A stretch of DNA of 64,000 bases from an uncultured Tenacibaculum sp. Lineage in GTDB: Bacteria > Bacteroidota > Bacteroidia > Flavobacteriales > Flavobacteriaceae. Below, one piece after another: positions 57,366-64,000 of the stretch. The stretch lies in the NCBI GenBank assembly GCA_947498055.1, contig CANMJA010000020.1, positions 1 to 64,000 on the forward strand, read 5' to 3'. Every line of letters begins with the position of its first letter. Positions within the stretch are counted from its first letter, which is position 1. The notes beneath the pieces were generated by a model. The model searched no databases. It was given only the letters and a program-made list of their open reading frames with translations, and had not been told where the DNA came from. Both the position numbers and the translations under genes were made by a program.

Positions 57366-58052
57366 TTACAAAACTCCTTCGTCTGCAAAGCTAAAATAAG
57401 TTTTTTCCGTTATAATTAAATGATCTAACACTTTTATATCTAAAGATTCTCCTGCACCCTTAATCTTATTAGTAAGTTGTTTGTCTGGTAAACTGGGAGT
57501 TATTTTTCCTGAAGGATGGTTATGAAATAAAATAATTGCTACTGCAGATAATTCTAATGCTCTTTTAAAAATTAATCGAACATCTACCAAGGTACTATTT
57601 AAACCTCCTTTACTAATCTGTTTTTTTGACAAAACGGTACTTGCATTATTTAAATAAGCTACCCAAAATTCTTCGTGTCCTAAATCTCCCAAAACTGGCT
57701 GCATCATTAAAAAAGCGTCTTTAGAAGAACCTATTTTCAAATTCTGCAACCTATTTTCAAAATGCCTTCTTTTTCCTAGTTCTAATGCCGTAATGATAGA
57801 AATAGATTTTGCTTCTCCTATTCCCTTAAAACTCATTAATTCTTCTGGTGAAAGTTTAGATAACTTCTGTAAATTAAATTCTACAGATTGTAGCATTCTT
57901 TTAGAAAGATCAATTGCACTTTCTTCTCTATTACCAGAGCCTATTAAAATTGCAATTAATTCGGCATTGGACAATACTTCTTTTCCTTTAGACAATAATT
58001 TTTCTCTAGGTCTATCATCTAAAGCCCAAGATTTTATACTCAACTTTTTCAT
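57366..58052 (-). CDS. radC: RadC-family JAB/MPN-domain DNA-repair protein
   Basis: A 228-aa protein with an N-terminal UPF0758/HhH region (MSFKGIGEAKSISIITALELG, ~74-93) and a C-terminal JAMM-type metal site: Glu near 127-128 (EEFWVAYL), HNHPSG (His177, His179) and Asp190. The metal ligands are intact. The historic radC repair assignment is weak in general and the biochemical role is unclear. A TAnnTTTG element lies 14 bp upstream (58066-58073). Confidence 0.9.
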   Translation of the reverse strand: MKKLSIKSWALDDRPREKLLSKGKEVLSNAELIAILIGSGNREESAIDLSKRMLQSVEFNLQKLSKLSPEELMSFKGIGEAKSISIITALELGKRRHFENRLQNLKIGSSKDAFLMMQPVLGDLGHEEFWVAYLNNASTVLSKKQISKGGLNSTLVDVRLIFKRALELSAVAIILFHNHPSGKITPSLPDKQLTNKIKGAGESLDIKVLDHLIITEKTYFSFADEGVL

Positions 58053-58065
58053 TACTTTTTTTAAA

Positions 58066-58073
58066 CAAATATA
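58066..58073 (-). promoter_or_regulatory. radC promoter -7 element
   Basis: TATATTTG on the minus strand, exact TAnnTTTG, 14 bp before the radC ATG; no clear -33 box. Confidence 0.45.
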
Positions 58074-58255
58074 CTAGAGATGTTTTAATAAAAAAGAACA
58101 CCTTTCCATTAACTTACTATTTCTAAAGTTCAATAACCAACACAAGCAACTAACTACCAAATAATTAGTTCTGTGAAATAAATGTTTAATGACACCTTTT
58201 TTTTTTCATATGCACTTAAAAAAACTTAATTTTTAAATTTTTAACATTAAAAACG

Positions 58256-58263
58256 TATCTTTG
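58256..58263 (+). promoter_or_regulatory. trkA promoter -7 element
   Basis: TATCTTTG, exact TAnnTTTG followed by C, 23 bp before the trkA ATG. The -33 region is T-rich without a clear TTG. Confidence 0.55.
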
Positions 58264-58286
58264 CAGCCTATCCTTTAATTTTTAAT

Positions 58287-59633
58287 ATGAAAATTATTAT
58301 AGCTGGAGCTGGTGATGTCGGTTTTCATCTGGCTAAATTACTTTCTTACGAATCACAAGATACTTATATAATTGATTTAGATGGAGACAAGCTAAACTAT
58401 ATTAATAATCATTTAGATGTTATTACTAAAAAGGGAGATGCTACTTCAATAAAACTATTAAAAGAAATTGGTGCTAATACTGCCGATTTATTATTAGCCG
58501 TAACAGAAAGTCAGAACACAAACTTTACTATTTCGGTAATAGGAAAAGCTTTAGGTGTAAAAAAAACCATTGCTCGTATTAAAAACCCAGAATTTTTAAA
58601 TAGTGATACCATTAATTTTCAAGATTTTGGAGTTGATTTTATGATTTCACCAGAAGAATTAGCTGCTGAAGAAATTAATTTACTCTTACATCAATCTTCT
58701 TTTAATGATACGGTAGCTTTTGAAAATGGGTTATTTAATGTAATGGGTACCACTTTAAATTACAAATCTCCTATTGTAGATTTATCTGTAAAAGATGCTA
58801 AAGATAAATTTAATATGGTGGATTTTATCACTATAGCTATTAAAAGAGAAGGTATTGCGCAAACTATTATTCCTAGAGGAGATACTGTGTATAAAGTAAA
58901 TGACCAAGTTTACTTTTCTGTACCTAATTACAGTATTGAAAAACTCTATCCTATTTGTGGAAAAGAGCATATCGATATAAAAAATGTAATGATTTTAGGA
59001 GGTAGTAGTATTGGTAAAAAAACAGCTCGTAATCTTTGCAAAAACGATTTTAAAGTAAAATTAATAGAAAAGAAAAAAGAAAAAGCACTAACATTAGCAG
59101 AAGATCTAAGAGCTACTCTAGTGATTAATGGAGATGGTAGAGATTTAGAATTACTTGAAGAAGAAAATATAAGAGACATGGATGCTTTTATAGCAGTTAC
59201 AGGAAATTCTGAAACAAATATTATGTCTTGTTTAGTTGCTAAATCTAAAGGTGTTAAAAAAACAGTTGCCTTAGTAGAGAATATGGATTATATAAATATT
59301 TCTCAAACTATTGGTATAGATACACTTATTAATAAAAAATTAATTGCTGCTAGTAATATTTTTCGTCACATAAGAAAAGGAGAAATACTTGCTTTAGCTA
59401 ACTTACATAATGTAGATGCTGAAGTTTTTGAATTTGAAGTATTAAAAGATGCTAAAGTTACCCAAAAACCAATTAAAGAACTACGTTTTCCTAGAGAGGC
59501 CGTTTTTGGAGGTGTAATTAGAGATGGTAAAGCACTTATGTCTTTTGGTAACATGCAAATACAAGAAGGAGATCATGTAATTGTATTTTGTTTACCCGAA
59601 GCTATTTCTATTGTAGAAGATTTATTTAACTAA
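58287..59633 (+). CDS. trkA: Trk potassium uptake regulatory subunit TrkA
   Basis: A 448-aa cytosolic regulator of K+ uptake made of two RCK units: an N-terminal NAD-binding Rossmann domain (MKIIIAGAGDVGFHLAKLL, Asp in YIIDLDGDKL), a TrkA-C domain, then a second unit (VMILGGSSIGKKTARNL ... VIVFCLPEAISIVEDLF). The first Rossmann Gly motif is intact; the second is GGSSIG. It gates TrkH in response to nucleotides. Its TAA stop overlaps the trkH ATG by one base (TAATG), so the two are translationally coupled. Confidence 0.95.
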   Translation: MKIIIAGAGDVGFHLAKLLSYESQDTYIIDLDGDKLNYINNHLDVITKKGDATSIKLLKEIGANTADLLLAVTESQNTNFTISVIGKALGVKKTIARIKNPEFLNSDTINFQDFGVDFMISPEELAAEEINLLLHQSSFNDTVAFENGLFNVMGTTLNYKSPIVDLSVKDAKDKFNMVDFITIAIKREGIAQTIIPRGDTVYKVNDQVYFSVPNYSIEKLYPICGKEHIDIKNVMILGGSSIGKKTARNLCKNDFKVKLIEKKKEKALTLAEDLRATLVINGDGRDLELLEEENIRDMDAFIAVTGNSETNIMSCLVAKSKGVKKTVALVENMDYINISQTIGIDTLINKKLIAASNIFRHIRKGEILALANLHNVDAEVFEFEVLKDAKVTQKPIKELRFPREAVFGGVIRDGKALMSFGNMQIQEGDHVIVFCLPEAISIVEDLFN

Positions 59634-61132
59634 TGGAAAATTTAAATCTAAAACTTATTTTTCGTTTTCTTGGTATCACTGCCATTTTAAATGGTTTTTT
59701 CATGTGGTTAACCATTCCTTTTAGCTTATATTTTGAAGAAAAAGCAGTCTTAGGAATTTTAAACTCTGGTATTATCACCATATTTTTAGGCTTAATTCTT
59801 TTCTTTTTTAATAAACCTGACAATAAAAATCTTAAGAAAAAAGAAGGGTATTTAATTGTTACATTAGGTTGGGTAACACTTACCATTACAGGTATGCTTC
59901 CTTATTTAATGACAGGTAGTATTCCTTCTATAACAGATGCTCTTTTTGAAACAATCTCTGGTTATTCTACCACAGGTTCCTCTATTTTAACAGATATAGA
60001 AAGTATGCCTAAAGGTATCCTTTTTTGGAGAAGTGCTACGCACTGGATTGGTGGTATGGGTATTATTGTTTTAACAATTGCTATCCTCCCTTTATTAGGC
60101 ATTGGTGGTATGCAATTATTTATGGCGGAAGCTCCAGGTCCTTCTACGGACAAACTACATCCAAGAATTACTGATACAGCAAAAAGATTATGGTTAATTT
60201 ATGTAGGACTTACTATAATTGAATTCCTTTTATTAAAAGTAGCGGGTATGACTTGGTTTGATGCCATAAATCATGCTATGGCTACTGTAAGTACTGGTGG
60301 TTTTTCAACAAAGAATGCTAGTGTTGCTTACTGGAATAACTCACCTTTCATACAATATATTATTCTCTTTTTCATGTTTATTGCTGGAGCAAATTTTGTT
60401 TTAGTTTACTTTGCTTTAAAAGGAAAAATTAGAAAAGTGATACAAAGTGAAGAATTTAGATATTACTTTTTTGGTGTACTCTTAATTACCGCCATTATAA
60501 GTGTTGCCATACTTTTCTTTAAAGACCCTTCCTTGGTTACTACTATAAATCATCCTGAAGTATTAGGACATACCGAAAGTACTATTAGGCACACTTTATT
60601 TTCAGTAATATCGGTAATTACAACTACAGGTTTTGTGTCTGCCGATTTTACAACATGGAGCTTTTTTGTTACTGCCGTATTCTTTGCCTTATTCTTTTCG
60701 GGAGGTTCTGCAGGATCTACCTCTGGCGGTGTTAAAATTGTACGTCATATTGTAATGCTTAAAAACAGTTTTTTAGAATTTAAAAAAGCATTACACCCTA
60801 ATGCTATAATTCCTGTTCGTTACGATGGTAAAGCTGTACAACAAACCATTGTTTTTAATATTATTTCTTTCTTTATATTATACATGCTTATTTTTATTAT
60901 GGGCTCTGTTATACTAGCTATGATGGGATTAGACTTTCAATCTGCTATAGGTGCATGTGCTTCTTCTCTAGGAAATATTGGTCCAGCAATAGGTAGTGTT
61001 AGCCCTGTAGATAACTTTTCACATTTATCTGCAAGTGCAAAAGTATTTTGTTCTTTTTTAATGCTTATTGGACGTTTAGAACTCTTTACTGTTCTTATTT
61101 TATTTACTCCTTTTTTCTGGAAAAAGAATTAA
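59633..61132 (+). CDS. trkH: Trk/Ktr-family potassium transporter subunit TrkH
   Basis: A 499-aa inner-membrane K+ channel-like transporter of about ten helices with four pore repeats; selectivity-filter regions are visible as SGYSTTGSSIL, ATVSTGGFSTKN, ITTTGFVSADF and SSLGNIGPAIG. The Gly-rich motif GGSAGSTSGGVKIVRH is typical. It acts with TrkA. Start shared with the trkA stop codon. Confidence 0.95.
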   Translation: MENLNLKLIFRFLGITAILNGFFMWLTIPFSLYFEEKAVLGILNSGIITIFLGLILFFFNKPDNKNLKKKEGYLIVTLGWVTLTITGMLPYLMTGSIPSITDALFETISGYSTTGSSILTDIESMPKGILFWRSATHWIGGMGIIVLTIAILPLLGIGGMQLFMAEAPGPSTDKLHPRITDTAKRLWLIYVGLTIIEFLLLKVAGMTWFDAINHAMATVSTGGFSTKNASVAYWNNSPFIQYIILFFMFIAGANFVLVYFALKGKIRKVIQSEEFRYYFFGVLLITAIISVAILFFKDPSLVTTINHPEVLGHTESTIRHTLFSVISVITTTGFVSADFTTWSFFVTAVFFALFFSGGSAGSTSGGVKIVRHIVMLKNSFLEFKKALHPNAIIPVRYDGKAVQQTIVFNIISFFILYMLIFIMGSVILAMMGLDFQSAIGACASSLGNIGPAIGSVSPVDNFSHLSASAKVFCSFLMLIGRLELFTVLILFTPFFWKKN

Positions 61133-61215
61133 CTTATTATTTAAGTTACAGTCCTTCTAAAAGAACATTTCTTGCTCTTATTACCTAATATCATACGGTC
61201 ATAACCAATAACAAC

Positions 61216-61271
61216 ACACTCATTCCTTAAAAACCAATAATAAAGTCTTCATGCAATACACTCATTCCTTA
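61216..61271. repeat. Two direct 14-bp repeats
   Basis: ACACTCATTCCTTA at 61216-61229 and again at 61258-61271, 42 bp apart, in the 302-bp gap 61133-61434 between trkH and the collar-protein gene; a degraded third TTCATTCCTAA follows near 61328. No gene, terminator or clear promoter is visible in the rest of this gap. Confidence 0.5.
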
Positions 61272-61434
61272 TATACATACGCTCGTATCTAAATAAAAGA
61301 CACTTAAGTAATAAAACACCTTTCAAGCCTTCATTCCTAACTAAATTTGAGTAGGGAATAAAATATTACTTTTTAATAATTAAGCATTTAAAAAGTACAA
61401 ACATTAATAAACACTAACTTTTAAACTTTTTATT

Positions 61435-61959
61435 ATGGATCCATTTATAGGACAAATTCAACCATACGGTTTTAATTTTGCACCACGGTCTTGGGCGTTA
61501 TGCGATGGTCAATTAATGGCTATTTCTTCTAACACTGCTCTTTTTTCTTTACTAGGAACTACTTTTGGAGGGGATGGTAGAACAACATTTGCGTTACCAG
61601 ACCTCAGAGGTAGAAGCATTGTTCATGTTGGACGAGGACCTGGACTTTCGACAATTACTTGGGGACAAAAAGGTGGTTCTGAACAATTAAATATACGAAT
61701 ACAAAATTTACCATCTCATAGCCATACACAATTGATACCAATTAATGATGATGAGGAAGCTAATACAGACGATCCTAATAATGCCGTAATTGGGAACTCT
61801 GGAAACCCTAGATTTTACCCAAACCCTTCAACTGGCAAGTTTCTACGTCAATCACAAACAAGTAATGTTGGAAATAGTCAACCTATTAATATTAGGAACC
61901 CTTTTTTAGGAATATATGTTTGTATTGCATTATTTGGAATTTTTCCATCAAGAAGTTAA
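61435..61959 (+). CDS. Phage tail-collar domain protein, microcystin-dependent (Mdp) type
   Basis: A 174-aa protein without signal peptide. FIGQIQPYGFNFAPRSWALCDGQLM, ALFSLLGTTFGGDGRTTFALPDLRGR and the central GGSEQLNIRIQNLPSHSHT are characteristic of the tail-collar domain of short-tail-fibre proteins and of the free-standing Mdp proteins of bacteria. Collar domains trimerise. No phage structural genes are near, so this is a domesticated or independent member. It is followed 146 bp downstream by a signal-less binding protein. Function in such settings is unknown. Confidence 0.85.
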   Translation: MDPFIGQIQPYGFNFAPRSWALCDGQLMAISSNTALFSLLGTTFGGDGRTTFALPDLRGRSIVHVGRGPGLSTITWGQKGGSEQLNIRIQNLPSHSHTQLIPINDDEEANTDDPNNAVIGNSGNPRFYPNPSTGKFLRQSQTSNVGNSQPINIRNPFLGIYVCIALFGIFPSRS

Positions 61960-62105
61960 GAAATGAAACTATTTAAAAAGCTGAATTTATATTCAACCTA
62001 AACTTATTTCAAGTTCTTTTTAATATTACAAAAGGACAGTTGGAACTTTTTAAATAGAGATTTGTAAATACTTTTTAAATAATCTTTTTAAGATAGTTAA
62101 AAACC

Positions 62106-63212
62106 ATGAAGAAAAAAATAGGTATTCTTTTACCAAACTCTAAAGCATATCCAAAGTTATCTAAGGAGTTTATGGCTGGATTAAAGTTAGCATTACCTGA
62201 AAATTTCGAAATTAAAATTGAAGGTATTGGTTTTGGTGAAAATTCAAAACAAATAAAAAATGCAATACAAAAACTGGTATATCAAGAAAATGTTTCAATA
62301 ATAACTGGACTACTAGGTCATAAAGATTTAGAAGATATTTGTGAGTTTGTAAATAGCATGGATGAAACTCTTATATTTTCAAATATTGGAGCTTCTACTC
62401 CTTTAGATTTAACGAAATGGTCTAATATATACTGTAACTCATTTCAATTAAATAAATCAACTTATCTTTTAGGAAGTCTTTTTTCAAAAGAAAATTTTAA
62501 AAAAATAGGAATTTCTACCTGTTATAATGATGCAGGTTATGGGTTTAATAGAATATTGGAGACTGCATTTAACAATGAAGAAAACGTTGAATTTGCAGGT
62601 CATTTTATAACCCCTTTATACCCTAGAGAGAATGAAGCTGAACTAATGCTTGATTTTGTTAAGCACACAAAACCAGATGCGATTTTTTGCTCTCATAATG
62701 GAATTTTTGCTGAAGAACATGCTGCTTTTTTAAAGGAAAACAAACTATCTTCTCAAGATATCCCTATGTATATGAATCCTTTTTCTATAGGTACAGAAGT
62801 GTTAAAAAAATATCCAAAAGTATTTAATGGGGTTAAATCTATTTCTTCTTGGTTTCCTGAATTACAAAACAAGGAAAATAATTCTTTTATAGGCTCATAT
62901 ATTGAAAAATACAGCACTACTCCATCTGTATTTTCTTTATTAGGATATGAAAACAGTCTATTAATTCAAAAACAATTACAAGAAGAAAAAGGGATTAAAG
63001 TAAATTTTAATGGCCCTCGTGGTTCTTTATATTTTGATGAGAATACAGCAAGAACTGACTATAATCATTATTTATGGAACTTAAAATTTGAAAACGATAG
63101 TTATAAAATTTCTCAAGAAAAAAAAATAGAACAGAATCATAATTTAAACTATACTTTTCTCTCGATGGAATCACCTATTGGAGGATGGAACAATTCCTAC
63201 TTATGTCATTAA
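62106..63212 (+). CDS. Type-1 periplasmic-binding-fold protein lacking a signal peptide
   Basis: A 368-aa protein resembling branched-chain amino acid ABC substrate-binding proteins (PBP type 1, LivJ-like): KKIGILLPNSKAYPKLSKEF, VSIITGLLGHKDLEDICEFV, LIFSNIGASTPLD, KIGISTCYNDAGYGFNRILE, KPDAIFCSHNGIFAEEHAAF. The N terminus starts directly with the first beta strand, with no hydrophobic signal, so it should stay in the cytosol. No ABC permease or ATPase genes are near. It may bind a small ligand for the neighbouring collar protein or serve as a sensor; this is inference from position. Confidence 0.72.
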   Translation: MKKKIGILLPNSKAYPKLSKEFMAGLKLALPENFEIKIEGIGFGENSKQIKNAIQKLVYQENVSIITGLLGHKDLEDICEFVNSMDETLIFSNIGASTPLDLTKWSNIYCNSFQLNKSTYLLGSLFSKENFKKIGISTCYNDAGYGFNRILETAFNNEENVEFAGHFITPLYPRENEAELMLDFVKHTKPDAIFCSHNGIFAEEHAAFLKENKLSSQDIPMYMNPFSIGTEVLKKYPKVFNGVKSISSWFPELQNKENNSFIGSYIEKYSTTPSVFSLLGYENSLLIQKQLQEEKGIKVNFNGPRGSLYFDENTARTDYNHYLWNLKFENDSYKISQEKKIEQNHNLNYTFLSMESPIGGWNNSYLCH

Positions 63213-63314
63213 AAAATAGACCAAAACATTAATCCTTTTTGATTACAAAAATATAATGTTTTCATAATCAATAAAATATCCTTATTTTAACACAGACTAA
63301 TCAAAACTTTATTC

Positions 63315-64000
63315 ATGAAAAAAATAATTACTTTTTTTATCACTATACTATTTAGTATAGTTATGTATGCTAATACACCACTAAATGCTGGTGATATTGC
63401 TTTTATAGGATATAATTCCGATGGAAATACTGATCAATATGCTTTTATTTTATTAAAAGATGTAGATGCAACAACAAGTATTACCTTTACAGATAGAGGT
63501 TGGAATGATAGTGGTAGTTTTTCAAGTACGTCTACTGGTGAAACTAATTGGACCTGGACTTCTGATGCTGCACTTACCACAGGTACTGTAATAACAATTA
63601 CTGGTACAAGTTCTTCTGTATCTACTAGCATCGGAAGTGTTGTTGGTAGTGCTTTAGTCATAAGTGGTATTGGAGATCAAATTTTAGCTTACCAAGGTAG
63701 TGAAATCTCACCTACTTTTATTGCTGCCGTACATGCTAATGTTAGCGGTTCTAATGACGCTAACTGGGATGGAGTTGCAAGTTCAACTTCGACATCTGCC
63801 TTACCTGATGCACTTACTAATGGAACTAATGCTATTCGTTTACATGCTTCAGAATTAGAAAGAGACAATTGGCAATATAATTGCGCTACTGTTTCAGGAG
63901 ATGTTGCAACCGTTCGCGCAGCAATAAACAACATTGCGAATTGGAATAATGATGATGGAATGGCTTACAATCCTGCTGCTCCTGCATGTACATGGAGTAT
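63315..64000 (+). CDS. Secreted protein, 5' part (runs off window)
   Basis: Open from ATG 63315 to the end of the window (228 codons seen). Signal peptide (MKKIITFFITILFSIVMYA), then a Thr/Ser/Gly-rich beta-strand region (NAGDIAFIGYNSDGNTDQYA, ITFTDRGWNDSGSF, DQILAYQGSEISPTF) that resembles lamin-tail-like or Ca-binding extracellular modules found in large bacterial adhesins. The continuation outside the window would show whether it carries a T9SS sorting domain. It is the third gene in a row after the collar and binding-fold genes. Confidence 0.7.
   Translation, partial: MKKIITFFITILFSIVMYANTPLNAGDIAFIGYNSDGNTDQYAFILLKDVDATTSITFTDRGWNDSGSFSSTSTGETNWTWTSDAALTTGTVITITGTSSSVSTSIGSVVGSALVISGIGDQILAYQGSEISPTFIAAVHANVSGSNDANWDGVASSTSTSALPDALTNGTNAIRLHASELERDNWQYNCATVSGDVATVRAAINNIANWNNDDGMAYNPAAPACTWS

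Noticed and set aside
61435..61959. Prophage remnant
   Set aside because: Only a single tail-collar domain gene is present; no integrase, capsid, terminase or attachment repeats are visible around it.

Overview
The window is AT-rich chromosomal DNA from a member of the Bacteroidetes, most likely a marine Flavobacteriaceae of the Tenacibaculum/Polaribacter type (genus is inference). Supporting evidence: two SusC/SusD outer-membrane uptake pairs, a type IX secretion (T9SS) C-terminal signal on a secreted enzyme, the Bacteroidetes order rpsL-rpsG-fusA-rpsJ followed by S10/spc/alpha ribosomal genes, TAnnTTTG promoter elements, and few Shine-Dalgarno sites. No rRNA, tRNA, CRISPR array, transposase or integrase was recognised.

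Layout. 1-602 holds the 3' end of a GH18 chitinase-like gene with a probable frameshift at its left edge. 876-8000 (minus strand) carries an amidinotransferase/DDAH-family enzyme, citrate synthase, a T9SS-exported PI-PLC-like protein, enolase, a DUF1330 protein and carA, mostly separated by clear intrinsic terminators. 8017-25844 (minus strand) is the ribosomal supercluster. Terminators and promoters seem to divide it into three transcription units: rpsL-rpsG-fusA-rpsJ; rplC through rpsN; and rpsH through rplQ, which includes secY, infA, rpmJ and rpoA. The breaks carry long leaders. The rplC leader has a 1:3 versus 2:4 attenuator-like arrangement, the rpsH leader is folded, and several alpha-operon gaps hold perfect stem-loops.

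26017-42094 (plus strand) is an envelope and uptake block: a BamA-superfamily barrel, SusC/SusD pair 1, a lipoprotein with FG-GAP/ASPIC repeats coupled to a vanadium haloperoxidase-like PAP2 lipoprotein, and SusC/SusD pair 2. Both susC genes have promoters of identical geometry. 42172-48467 holds housekeeping genes (rlmB, rhomboid protease, rarA, YjjG-type nucleotidase) and a small outer-membrane/lipoprotein operon.

48557-51777 is the most novel-looking locus. It encodes a seven-helix membrane-anchored AraC-type regulator followed by an outer-membrane barrel gene and a fatty-acid desaturase gene. The last two are each preceded by almost the same control region: a 28-bp identical block, paired TCC-started direct repeats of 20-bp period, and a TAGTTTTG -7 element at fixed spacing. 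This looks like a self-contained membrane-sensing regulon.

51900-58052 has a LA_2272-repeat protein, a polysaccharide cluster (GT4 glycosyltransferase and flippase on plus; FemAB/GNAT-like protein and polysaccharide deacetylase on minus) and radC. 58287-61132 is a trkA-trkH potassium uptake operon. 61435-64000 groups a phage tail-collar (Mdp-like) protein, a signal-less type-1 periplasmic-binding-fold protein and the start of a secreted protein, with no prophage around it.
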